Shown here piece by piece: positions 17,305-26,071 of a stretch of 64,000 nt of DNA (position 1 is the stretch's first letter; the number at the start of each line of letters is the position of its first letter). The position numbers and the translations under genes are program-made. Source of the DNA: Emticicia sp. BO119 (GTDB taxonomy: Bacteria > Bacteroidota > Bacteroidia > Cytophagales > Spirosomataceae). Under the pieces are notes generated by a model. The model searched no databases and was not told where the DNA came from. It was given only the letters and a program-made list of their open reading frames with translations. The DNA is taken from the NCBI RefSeq assembly GCF_013912375.1, contig NZ_JACETV010000002.1:1054001-1118000 (forward strand), read 5' to 3'.

Positions 17305-19158
17305 TCAGCTGGGCTGATTCGGGTCATTGGGTTTATTGTTAGCCTGAGGGGTGTTTTTCTGCTGATTTCCTTGTTGTGGTTTATTCCCTCCCTGGTTATT
17401 GTGTTGTTTGTTTGGGTTGCCTCCCTGATTAGGCTGATTCCCTTTTTGGTTATTTGGATTCTGCTGTGGCTTATTCCCTCCCTGATTATTCTGTTGCTTA
17501 GGTTGGTTTCCTCCCTGATTCGGCTGATTCCCCTTTTGATTATTTGAGTCTCCACTCCGGGGATTGCCACCTTGGTTCTGATTATTCTGTTGCTTAGGTT
17601 GGTTCCCTCCCTGATTAGGCTGATTCCCTTTCTGATTATTCGGGTTTCCACCAGGGTTATTCGGTTGTTTATTCTGGTTATTACCCTGAGTGGGCTGATT
17701 TCCTTTTAGGTTTCCGCCTTGATTATTTTGTTGTTTATTAGGATTGCTACCTTGATTTTGATTGCCTCCCTGATTGTTTTGCAGAGGTTTAACCTGATTA
17801 TTCTGGTTATTATTCTGTTGTTTATTAGGGTTTCCGCCTTGGTTAGGATTTCCCCCTTGCTTAGCTTGTGGGTTTTGACCCTGATTATTTTTATTCTGTC
17901 CTTGAGTTGTCTGCTTTTGGTTAGCGTTTTGGCTATTCTGGTTATTCTGAGCCGGATTTGCAGGTTTCTGGTTATTATTCTGCGCTTTAGATTCTCCTTT
18001 CTGATCTCTGTTAAACTGTTGAGGTTTTTTCCCTTTATCAGTATATTTTTTATCCAGACGGTCTAAGTCCGAGTTTCTTGGGGCATTTTTATCTATAGCA
18101 GTAATATCAAGTAGATTCAAATCATCGAGTGAAGTTGGGACAACCCCCTTTTCATTCATTTTCATGATTTCAACCACCTTATGAATAGGCAAAGAATGCC
18201 AGTTAATATCATTGTTGTAGCTAAACCACATGATGCGGCGGAAGATGTCAGTTTTCTGTAAAACTGCAATTCCTTTTTCGGTCTTCAATGGCTTTTCTAC
18301 TGTAGGAATATCACTTAGGGCATCAAGATAAGTCTCTAATTCGTAGTTTAGGCAGCATTTTAAGCGCCCGCACTGGCCAGAAAGTTTAGCGGGGTTCAGT
18401 GAAAGGTTCTGATAACGGGCAGCAGAAGTAGGAATAGCCCTGAAATCAGTAAGCCAGGTAGAACAACACAATTCCCTACCACAAGAGCCTATCCCACCTA
18501 CACGGGCGGCTTCCTGACGAAGGCTGATTTGTTTCATTTCAACCCGAATCTTGAATTCAGCAGCTAATAGTTTAATTAATTCACGGAAATCTACCCTGTC
18601 ATCAGCCGAATAATAGAACGTAGCTTTGGTGTTATCTGACTGAAACTCTACATCAGATACTTTCATCTGTAACTTTAATTCCTTGGCAATTTCACGTACC
18701 CGATACATGGTAGGTAAATCACGGGCAATGGCCTGTTGATGTTTTTCAAGGTCTTTCTCCTGACTTACACGCAGGATTTTCCTGATGGTGTCGTCGTCCT
18801 GAATCCCTTTTTTTATCATTTGCAAACGAACTAACTCGCCTTGCAAAGAAACACTACCAACGTGAAAACCCGTCTGCATTTCGCAAACCACAAAGTCTCC
18901 TGTATAAAGTTCAAGGTTATTGGTATTTCTGAAATACTCTTTTCTTCCACCTTTAAACTTTACTTCTACCATATTGTAACGCATACTCATGGGCACTTCC
19001 ATATTAGAAAGCCAGTCGTAAGCGTTCATTTTATTACATCCACCTGTCGAACAGCCGCCTGATGAGCAACCTGCCACAGTTTTATGATTCGATTTTTCGG
19101 TTCTATCTAAGGCTTTTACTGCTCCGCAGCCACCTGATGAACATTGTCCACAGCCCAT
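17305..19158 (-). CDS. ricT: RicT-like PSP1-domain protein with long Asn/Gln/Gly-rich tail
   Basis: 617 aa. The N-terminal 45 residues are Cys/Gly-rich (CGQCSSGGCG, CSSGGCSTGGC). The PSP1/RicT core (about 60-330) has the conserved cysteine set in CGRELCCSTWL and SGQCGRLKCCLNYE, used for iron-sulfur binding in the Bacillus RicAFT complex, which affects RNA maturation and development. From about residue 378 the protein becomes a low-complexity tail of NNQKGNQPNQGG-type repeats ending near the stop. Family members are normally much shorter, so the tail is a lineage-specific extension. gldH follows after 23 bases. RicT identity is firm; tail function unknown. Confidence 0.85.
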   Translation of the reverse strand: MGCGQCSSGGCGAVKALDRTEKSNHKTVAGCSSGGCSTGGCNKMNAYDWLSNMEVPMSMRYNMVEVKFKGGRKEYFRNTNNLELYTGDFVVCEMQTGFHVGSVSLQGELVRLQMIKKGIQDDDTIRKILRVSQEKDLEKHQQAIARDLPTMYRVREIAKELKLQMKVSDVEFQSDNTKATFYYSADDRVDFRELIKLLAAEFKIRVEMKQISLRQEAARVGGIGSCGRELCCSTWLTDFRAIPTSAARYQNLSLNPAKLSGQCGRLKCCLNYELETYLDALSDIPTVEKPLKTEKGIAVLQKTDIFRRIMWFSYNNDINWHSLPIHKVVEIMKMNEKGVVPTSLDDLNLLDITAIDKNAPRNSDLDRLDKKYTDKGKKPQQFNRDQKGESKAQNNNQKPANPAQNNQNSQNANQKQTTQGQNKNNQGQNPQAKQGGNPNQGGNPNKQQNNNQNNQVKPLQNNQGGNQNQGSNPNKQQNNQGGNLKGNQPTQGNNQNKQPNNPGGNPNNQKGNQPNQGGNQPKQQNNQNQGGNPRSGDSNNQKGNQPNQGGNQPKQQNNQGGNKPQQNPNNQKGNQPNQGGNPNKQHNNQGGNKPQQGNQQKNTPQANNKPNDPNQPS

Positions 19159-19432
19159 ATCCTCTGTATATATATAGTTTATATTTGGTTAAGAGTGATG
19201 TCGAAGAGAATGGTGAATTAGTGATTTGCGAATTAGCGAATAAACGGTTATCGCAATAAAAATGATTTTTAAAACTAACTCAACTCATCATCTATAAACA
19301 TCATTGTATTTATACAGATACAGGCAAAAGTGTGAGAATAATGTATTTCTTTAGCGAATTATGGGGCTATTTCTTATTTGTAAGCTATGATTTCGGGTGT
19401 TAAAATCTATATATAATAAGTCTCGAAATATC

Positions 19433-20731
19433 TTATTCCTGTTCTTTCAAAAACTTTAAAAGGTCTTTGCCTATATCTTTTCTGTAATATCTGCCGTCAA
19501 ATATAATATTTTTTGCTAATCTTTGTGATTTCTGACGGGCAGAATTTAAGGTGCGAGCCATTGCTACAGATACAATTACCCGTCCACCATTGGTTAATAC
19601 TATTTTATCACCAGCCAGTTTTGTGCCAGCATGAAAGATAATGGTATCTTTTTCTGCTTTAGGAATTATCATCAAATCTCCTTTTCTGTAGTCTTCAGGA
19701 TACCCCCCTGCAACTACAACAGTTGCAATAGCGACCTTCGGATTGAGCGAAAGTTTGATTTTATCCAGTTTGCCTTCAGCCGTTGCTTTCATCAGTTTTA
19801 CCATATCGGTTTTTATTCTTGGTAAAACTACCTCTGTTTCTGGGTCGCCCATGCGTGCATTATATTCAATCACATAAGGTTCTCCACCCACATTCATTAG
19901 TCCAACGAAAATAAAACCTACATATTTGATTCCCTCGGTCTGTAAGCCTGCCAAAGTAGGCTTCACAACCCGTTCTTCTACTTTTTGCAGAAAGGCTTCA
20001 TTAGCAAACGGAACCGGAGAAACAGCACCCATGCCACCGGTATTTAAGCCTTTATCTCCGTCACCAATGCGTTTGTAATCTTTTGCTTCAGGTAAAATTT
20101 TGTAGTTTTTGCCATCTGATAATACAAATACTGATAGCTCAATACCACTCAGGTACTGCTCAATCAATACTTTACTACTGGCATCACCAAATTTGGCTTC
20201 TGCCAGCATTTCATGCAGGCTTTGTTTGGCTTCTGCCAATGTTTCTGCAATAATTACGCCTTTACCGGCGGCTAATCCGTCAGCTTTTAATACGATTGGG
20301 AGTGATTGTTTCTCTAAATAAGCAAGACCTTCGTCAAGGGTATCTTTCGTGAAAGTTTGAGAGGCAGCAGTTGGAATACCATATTTTTGCATAAAATTCT
20401 TTGAAAAATCTTTGCTACCCTCCAATTGCGCACCTGCAGCATCAGGGCCTACAATTTTAACTTTTTTAAGACTTTTATCTTTTTTGAAGAAATCAACAAT
20501 ACCTTTTACAAGTGGGTCTTCTGGCCCTACAATAATCATTTCGATATTGTGCTCTTTTACTGCCTGCGCAATTCCTGTAAAATCACTTACGGCAATTGGT
20601 AGGTTGGTAGCTAATTGTGCCGTGCCTGCATTACCCGGTGCAACAAACAATTGCGTAAGATTTTTTGATTGAGAAATCTTCCAGGCAAATGCGTGTTCAC
20701 GACCACCAGAGCCAATAATCAGAATGTTCAT
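19433..20731 (-). CDS. purD: Phosphoribosylamine-glycine ligase
   Basis: 432 aa, full length. The N-terminal MNILIIGSGGREHAFAWKI, the VVGPEDPLVKGIVD phosphate-binding part, the ATP-grasp segment LPIVLKADGLAAGKGVIIA and NARMGDPETEVVLPR (metal and phosphate ligands) are all intact. It joins glycine to 5-phosphoribosylamine in step two of purine synthesis. It is a single gene with about 90 bases to the upstream peptidase gene. Confidence 0.96.
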   Translation of the reverse strand: MNILIIGSGGREHAFAWKISQSKNLTQLFVAPGNAGTAQLATNLPIAVSDFTGIAQAVKEHNIEMIIVGPEDPLVKGIVDFFKKDKSLKKVKIVGPDAAGAQLEGSKDFSKNFMQKYGIPTAASQTFTKDTLDEGLAYLEKQSLPIVLKADGLAAGKGVIIAETLAEAKQSLHEMLAEAKFGDASSKVLIEQYLSGIELSVFVLSDGKNYKILPEAKDYKRIGDGDKGLNTGGMGAVSPVPFANEAFLQKVEERVVKPTLAGLQTEGIKYVGFIFVGLMNVGGEPYVIEYNARMGDPETEVVLPRIKTDMVKLMKATAEGKLDKIKLSLNPKVAIATVVVAGGYPEDYRKGDLMIIPKAEKDTIIFHAGTKLAGDKIVLTNGGRVIVSVAMARTLNSARQKSQRLAKNIIFDGRYYRKDIGKDLLKFLKEQE

Positions 20732-20820
20732 GTAATCTAAAATTTGAGTTTCAAAGGGGCAAAGGTCGGAAGTTTTTTGGAAAAGAAAAAAATGCTTGCA
20801 GAAAATGGTAACTCAATTAG

Positions 20821-21555
20821 TTAAAATTCAAATATATTATCCTGTTTTACTTTCAGAATAGTTTGATAAATAGCCTGTTTCCCACCATAAGCAATTTTTC
20901 TGGAAACAACAGAAGCTGAAGTGAAATAAGCTAATTTCGTATATAACTCGCCCTGACCGAAAAACTGTTTTTCAGTCTTTAGTTGTTCTAATGGAAGAGA
21001 TTTTCCTGAAAAGAAAAACAATTCATCGCGATAGGCTTTAAAACGCTGAATACTATCCTGAGCCTCAACAAAACGGTAATCAAGCATTAGAGCTATGCCT
21101 TCATCAAACCAGGTCGGGATTTTTGTTCTGGTTTTCCACCAACCCAGGCGGGTCATTAATTCGTCGTGTGACATTTCGTGGGCAATTACATCAGGGTTAA
21201 GACCGTCTGTATTTAGAACTATCCATGACCCTACAGGTGTTCCGATAGTACAACCTGCTCCTTCAGATGTCCGGCAGTATTTCTGATATTCCTCTGAATC
21301 ATTGCAGAATATAATTGTGGCGTCACCTTTTTGACTGCCCCAGAAATCCTCTACACGCTTTTTAGCGATTTTAATATACTTTTTTAATGAATCTTGTTGT
21401 TTTATGGTAGAAGTAGTGGCTGCATACAAATTGGGCTCTATATTAATAAAGTCATCATATTTTACAAAAGAGCAACGCAATACCTGCGGGAAAACCGAGA
21501 TAAAAAGCAGAAAACAGAAGAAAAGTAAGATAAATATGGGTTTCAGAAATCTCAT
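20821..21555 (-). CDS. Membrane-anchored or secreted zinc metallopeptidase-like protein
   Basis: 244 aa. A strongly hydrophobic N-terminus (about residues 5-25) is a signal or anchor. HEMSH (His126, Glu127, His130) is a zinc-binding HExxH motif, and Glu152 in WFDEGIAL is the likely third ligand, the arrangement of peptidase MA/M1-like gluzincins. Four cysteines in KYCRTSEGAGC and nearby could form disulfides. No close named family was recognised. The upstream region is divergent from the 21666 gene. Confidence 0.65.
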   Translation of the reverse strand: MRFLKPIFILLFFCFLLFISVFPQVLRCSFVKYDDFINIEPNLYAATTSTIKQQDSLKKYIKIAKKRVEDFWGSQKGDATIIFCNDSEEYQKYCRTSEGAGCTIGTPVGSWIVLNTDGLNPDVIAHEMSHDELMTRLGWWKTRTKIPTWFDEGIALMLDYRFVEAQDSIQRFKAYRDELFFFSGKSLPLEQLKTEKQFFGQGELYTKLAYFTSASVVSRKIAYGGKQAIYQTILKVKQDNIFEF

Positions 21556-21626
21556 TGTTCTGTTAACATCTGATAGCTAACTGAAAGTTCGCACCATAAC
21601 ATGTATGTTATTAAAAGTTTATGACG

Positions 21627-21634
21627 TAATTTTG
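21627..21634 (+). promoter_or_regulatory. -7 box upstream of the 21666 gene
   Basis: TAATTTTG, 31 bases before the start codon; a clear -33 element is not seen. Confidence 0.45.
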
Positions 21635-21665
21635 GCAAAATTTTTTAATCTAACGACTTAAGCAA

Positions 21666-22103
21666 ATGTATCAAATTATCCAACCGATTCACTCATATCT
21701 GGCATATCTGACCTTATTTCTTTTGGCTTTTGCTACCATTAACGGGATAATGGGATCAAGTAGTCAGAAAGCTTTTGAAGAGAAGCACCTGAAAATCAAT
21801 AAATTTGCTCTCATAGCTACGCATACCATGTTTCTGTTAGGGATTATTTTATTGTTTATTTCACCTATTACACAAACTGCCTTTGCTGATATGAAAGCTA
21901 CGATGAAAGATAGTACTCTGCGTCAGTATGCTGTTGAACACCCCACTATTAATTTAATTGCCGTTATTCTGGTAACTATCGGCAATGCCCGTGTGAAACG
22001 TGCAGTGGGTAACGGAAAGAAATTCAAGCAAACGGCCATTTTCTTTGGTTTAGCTTTAGTGTTGATTTTAAGTCGTATTCCTTGGAGTGCATGGTTTAAT
22101 TGA
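21666..22103 (+). CDS. Small four-helix membrane protein (cytochrome b-like, unassigned)
   Basis: 145 aa with four predicted transmembrane helices, at about 12-30, 47-66, 93-108 and 122-137. Histidines occur in or near helices (IHSYLAYL, THTMFLL, EHPTINL), so heme binding is conceivable. Bacteroidota homologs are often called cytochrome B, but that name is weakly founded. It lies 78 bases upstream of the cytochrome c maturation gene on the same strand, which suggests a role in respiration or membrane redox chemistry. Confidence 0.6.
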   Translation: MYQIIQPIHSYLAYLTLFLLAFATINGIMGSSSQKAFEEKHLKINKFALIATHTMFLLGIILLFISPITQTAFADMKATMKDSTLRQYAVEHPTINLIAVILVTIGNARVKRAVGNGKKFKQTAIFFGLALVLILSRIPWSAWFN

Positions 22104-22180
22104 TTTGGTAAAGGTTTAGCCCGGAAACGGACAAAACCTTCAGGAGAATCAGTTACCAATTCAAGTTTATCAAATAATTT

Positions 22181-24712
22181 ATGTTAAGACCATATTTAGG
22201 AAATATAGGGCATTTGTCCATTATTATTGCGTTTGTTGCTGCCTTAGTTTCTACATATGCCTATTGGCAAGCAAGTCGCCCGACGGCTCAGGTGTTGAAA
22301 GATGCAGCCACTGATTGGCTCAGATTTGCCCGTCGTGCGTTTTATGTACATACTTTGGCTGTTATTACAGTGTGTGCGTCATTATTAAGTATTATTTTTA
22401 ATCATTATTTTGAATACCATTATGCCTGGGATAACTCTTCCTGGAGTTTACCCTTAGGCTATGCTATTTCTTGTTTCTGGCAAGACCAGGAGGGTAGTTT
22501 TTTGCTCTGGATGTTCTGGAACGTGATTGTTGGTGTACTATTGATTAACTCATCGCTGCGAAAAAATAAAAATTTAGAAGCACCAACGCTTACTGTATTT
22601 ACATTGGTGCAGACATTCCTGGCTTCTATGATTTTAGGTGTAGTTATTTTTGGAGAATTTAAAGTAGGTAGTTCTCCATTCCTTACGCTGAGAGAATCGA
22701 TGCCGGATATTCCTGTCTGGAAAACAAACCCGGATTTTATTCCAAAAGATGGAAATGGCCTGAATCCTTTGCTGCAAAACTACTGGATGGTAATTCACCC
22801 ACCTACCACTTTTTTAGGTTTTGCACTCACTTTGGTGCCATTTGCCTTTTGTATGGCAGGTTTGTGGAGAAAACAATATACAGAATGGATAAAACCTGCC
22901 TTGCCCTGGACATTGGTAGCCGCCGTAATTTTAGGTACAGGTATTATGATGGGAGGCATCTGGGCTTATGAAACCCTCAACTTTGAGGGGTACTGGAACT
23001 GGGATCCTGTCGAAAATGCAGTATATGTTCCCTGGTTAGTTTTAGTAGCAAGTTTTCATACAATGCTATTGGCCAGAAAAAACAGTTCAGCTCTAAAATA
23101 TACCATCATTTTAGTAATAGCTCAATATGTATTGATCCTTTACTCTACATTTCTGGCAAGAAGCGGAGTTTTGGGTAATGCTTCTGTACACTCATTTACT
23201 GACTTAGGTCTTTCTGGGCAGCTACTGCTCTATTTATTTACTTTCATTATTGCTTCAGCAGGTTTATCAATTGCCCGTTGGAAGCATTTGCCGAAAGACG
23301 AAAAAGAGATTTCAACCTTCTCACGTGAGTTCTGGATTTTTATGGGAGTATTGGTATTGAGCCTGGCAGCCTTTCAGATTATCGTTACTACTTCTATTCC
23401 GGTATATAACAAGATTGGTGAAGTGTTTGGAATAAAACTAAATATGGCTTTGCCTACTAATCAGGTAGAACACTATACTCGCTTTCAGATGTGGTTTTTC
23501 GTGGTAATAACAATTCTGACAGGTATTGCTCAGTTTTTCTGGTGGAATCGTGTAAAGAAAGAAAGCCTTTCAAAGTTATTAAACCCACTTATTATTACGC
23601 TTTTGGTTACTGCCTTGATTATCACTTTTGCTAAAGTAAATAACTGGCAGTACATCATCTTGCTGACTGCCTCTACTTTTAGTATTGTTGCCAATGCAAG
23701 TATCCTGACTGACATTCTGAAAGGTAAATTTAAAGTAGCCGGAGGAGCTATTACCCACATTGGAGTAGCTTTGATGTTAATCGGGATTATGTTTTCATCA
23801 GCCTATGAAAAAATCGTTTCCCTGAATTTTTCGGGAGCAGAAATATTTCAGGGCAACGATAAAGAAAACAAGGAGAATGCCTTGCTATGGCTGAACCGCC
23901 CTACCGAATTCAGTGATTTTTCCTTTACCTACAAGGGGCAGTTTGTAGATGTAAGAAAGGTACCGGGCTATATCGAAAAGAAATACATTATGCCGGTTCC
24001 GGGTAGCAGTTTTAAAGGTATTGCAAGAGCTGACGTTGTAGATGGAGATAAAACTTTCTATAAACGGGGTGATACTTTAGAATATGAAGCCGAAAATACT
24101 TACTATCAGGTAGCTTATACAGATAAAAACGGAAAGAGCTTTAATCTCTATCCACGTTTTCAGATTAATGAAAAAATGGGAAATGTGGCTTCGCCTGATA
24201 TTAAGAAATTCTGGAATAAAGATATTTATACCCACGTGCGTTTCGTAACATTAGACGAAGACAGAGAGTGGAGTGTACCAGAACAGTTTACGGTTGCTGT
24301 TGGGGATACTTTCTTTGTAAATGACTATGTGGCAGTTTTAGAAAACGTAGAGGGAATAAGAGAAGTTGATGGCATGAAACTCAATGAGGGAGATGCTGCC
24401 GCCAGAGCTATTGTAAAAGTATTAGACAGAAATGTGGCTGTAACCATGCGCCCTGTGTTTGCTATCAGAAACCATGAAATATGGAGTAAGCCGGAAGTAA
24501 ATACTGAAATGGGACTACGACTACAACTGACAAAGATTGACCCTGCCACTGGTAAATTCACTTTTGCAGCAAGTAGAGGACAACGGGAGTTTATTGTATT
24601 AAAGGCCCTGGAGAAACCGCATATTAATTTACTCTGGCTTGGATTTTTGTTGGTCATTACAGGCATTAGCCTTGCGGCTGTCAGGAGGTTTGTGATAGTC
24701 GGGGCGGAATAG
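22181..24712 (+). CDS. ccmF: CcmF/CcsA-type cytochrome c biogenesis protein
   Basis: 843 aa. The first 600 residues have about 14 hydrophobic helices, and the heme-handling WWD-type loop is present as YWNWDPVENAVYVPWL. The conserved WKTNPDFIPKDGNGLNPLLQNYW and MVIHPPTTFLGF segments are those of CcmF. A soluble periplasmic part follows (about 600-815) with one last helix. CcmF delivers heme to apocytochrome c as part of cytochrome c maturation system I. Products such as the diheme TsdA-like protein in this window would need this machinery. Other ccm genes are not in the window. Confidence 0.88.
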   Translation: MLRPYLGNIGHLSIIIAFVAALVSTYAYWQASRPTAQVLKDAATDWLRFARRAFYVHTLAVITVCASLLSIIFNHYFEYHYAWDNSSWSLPLGYAISCFWQDQEGSFLLWMFWNVIVGVLLINSSLRKNKNLEAPTLTVFTLVQTFLASMILGVVIFGEFKVGSSPFLTLRESMPDIPVWKTNPDFIPKDGNGLNPLLQNYWMVIHPPTTFLGFALTLVPFAFCMAGLWRKQYTEWIKPALPWTLVAAVILGTGIMMGGIWAYETLNFEGYWNWDPVENAVYVPWLVLVASFHTMLLARKNSSALKYTIILVIAQYVLILYSTFLARSGVLGNASVHSFTDLGLSGQLLLYLFTFIIASAGLSIARWKHLPKDEKEISTFSREFWIFMGVLVLSLAAFQIIVTTSIPVYNKIGEVFGIKLNMALPTNQVEHYTRFQMWFFVVITILTGIAQFFWWNRVKKESLSKLLNPLIITLLVTALIITFAKVNNWQYIILLTASTFSIVANASILTDILKGKFKVAGGAITHIGVALMLIGIMFSSAYEKIVSLNFSGAEIFQGNDKENKENALLWLNRPTEFSDFSFTYKGQFVDVRKVPGYIEKKYIMPVPGSSFKGIARADVVDGDKTFYKRGDTLEYEAENTYYQVAYTDKNGKSFNLYPRFQINEKMGNVASPDIKKFWNKDIYTHVRFVTLDEDREWSVPEQFTVAVGDTFFVNDYVAVLENVEGIREVDGMKLNEGDAAARAIVKVLDRNVAVTMRPVFAIRNHEIWSKPEVNTEMGLRLQLTKIDPATGKFTFAASRGQREFIVLKALEKPHINLLWLGFLLVITGISLAAVRRFVIVGAE

Positions 24713-24724
24713 ATTTTTTATGCA

Positions 24725-24850
24725 GAGGCGTATTGCGATACGTCTCCAAAGGGCTATGTAATCCAATAAATCTATTTTGAAATGCGGTTTTAAACGAAAG
24801 AAAATCATTAAAATATAGACAGGGCAATGAGACGTATTACGATACGTCTC
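24725..24850. repeat. Pair of near-identical 22-bp palindromes, 104 bp apart
   Basis: Palindromes at 24725-24746 and 24829-24850 share the form GAG-A/G-CGTATT-G/A-CGATACGTCTC. Together they bound a 126-bp intergenic block between ccmF and the next gene. The arrangement suggests a small non-autonomous element or paired REP units. Confidence 0.65.
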
Positions 24851-24875
24851 TAACATTTTTAGCCGTAATACAACC

Positions 24876-24883
24876 TACCTTTG
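24876..24883 (+). promoter_or_regulatory. -7 box upstream of the 24904 gene
   Basis: TACCTTTG matches TAnnTTTG, 20 bases before the start codon, with no clear TTTG at -33. Confidence 0.5.
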
Positions 24884-24903
24884 CACAATAGCATTTAGTA
24901 TTT

Positions 24904-26046
24904 ATGACCTTTTTAGAAAATAGCTATCAGCGTTTTGAATCGAAAATTAATCTTTTCTTAGAGGCAAGCAATTGGCGATGGCGCGTGGTAGTGGTTTCGG
25001 GCATCTTAATGCTATTATCATTTTTTAACAACACTATGCCTTTTGATGATTTTAGGCTGTTTTACGAAGAAGCGATTGTGAAGAAAGATGAGTTTTTTCT
25101 ATATAAAGTAACCAGAGACCGTGCTCAGAACTTAACCGAACACCGGGTTTATTTAGAAGGAGCGTCCAATAACCGTGTTTTTCGGCTTACCCTGCCAGTT
25201 ATTATTAAAGTATTACATATCAGACATGTGAGCTTATTTGTTTATGGCTTGCAATTAATGTTAGGTGTTTTACTGTATTTCATGCTGACTTCGTTCCTGT
25301 TTGAGTTGCTTAATGATAAAATGGCGACGCTTTTGGCTATGATTTCGCTTGCCTGTATTTATTTCGGAAGTTCTTTTTTTATTGAAAACTGTGGCTATGG
25401 AGACTTCTACACCTTTTTCTTCCTGTTTTTAGGAATGTATTTCCGAAATCCGCTCGTTATTTTTGTTTCTGTATTTTTAGCTACCTGGTGTGATGAGCGT
25501 GCTGCGGTTGCCAGCGGATTGGTGTTCTTATGGTGGTGGATTGCACCAACAATAAAATATAACCGGAAAATAACTTTTATACCCAGCTGGCAGATGATAG
25601 CTATAGTATTTGGCGTTATTGCTTATGCAGCAATACGTTTGTATCTGATGAAATATGTGGGTATGTCGGCTACTTATAAAGAGGGGGAGTTTATGCAGAT
25701 GATACAGGATAGCTGGCGTTCTTTTGGTTTTAAGTTTACCTGGGTATTAGAGGGTTTCTGGCTAATTATGCTTCTGGCTTTTGGTATTTTATATAGCACT
25801 AAAGATTATCTTAAATTAACAGCTATAGCAGGTGGAACCCTGACAATGCTTTTTTTAGGAATGACCACCTACGACTCTACCCGGAGCGGCTCTTATGTAT
25901 TCCCAATGATTTTTTTAGGGATTATGGTTGTACGCGCCAGGCTGACTGACCGGCAACTCAGAATTGTGTTAGCAATTGTGGCTTTGATATGTTTTTTACA
26001 CCCATTGGCAACCAAAACCAGAGGTGTAGGGTATTTTCTGATGTGA
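24904..26046 (+). CDS. Polytopic membrane protein of unknown function
   Basis: 380 aa with about nine or ten transmembrane helices, starting after a short cytoplasmic N-terminus (helix at about 28-42). The first loop is long and charged (residues 45-90: DDFRLFYEEAIVKKDEFFLYK). That acidic extracytoplasmic loop followed by many helices recalls GT-C glycosyltransferase-like membrane proteins, but no catalytic motif is certain. It is followed by porZ after 25 bases, so they may share a transcript from the -7 box at 24876. Confidence 0.55.
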   Translation: MTFLENSYQRFESKINLFLEASNWRWRVVVVSGILMLLSFFNNTMPFDDFRLFYEEAIVKKDEFFLYKVTRDRAQNLTEHRVYLEGASNNRVFRLTLPVIIKVLHIRHVSLFVYGLQLMLGVLLYFMLTSFLFELLNDKMATLLAMISLACIYFGSSFFIENCGYGDFYTFFFLFLGMYFRNPLVIFVSVFLATWCDERAAVASGLVFLWWWIAPTIKYNRKITFIPSWQMIAIVFGVIAYAAIRLYLMKYVGMSATYKEGEFMQMIQDSWRSFGFKFTWVLEGFWLIMLLAFGILYSTKDYLKLTAIAGGTLTMLFLGMTTYDSTRSGSYVFPMIFLGIMVVRARLTDRQLRIVLAIVALICFLHPLATKTRGVGYFLM

Positions 26047-26071
26047 TACGGAATACTATTTGAATCATATA

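Noticed and set aside
17211-17651. Minus-strand 146-codon frame across the end of the RicT-like gene
   Set aside because: It is a different frame of the same low-complexity repeat DNA and overlaps both the RicT tail and gldH; its repetitive Ile/Arg/Thr composition is a by-product of the repeats.
17330-18000. Repeats in the RicT tail considered as a CRISPR or minisatellite locus
   Set aside because: No constant repeat with unique spacers; unit length varies in codon steps and the frame stays open. No cas genes and no CRISPR array anywhere in the window.
17719-18066. Plus-strand hydrophobic frame opposite the RicT tail
   Set aside because: Opposite strand of Asn/Gln codons gives Ile/Leu-rich nonsense that mimics a membrane protein; the minus-strand protein has clear domain evidence.
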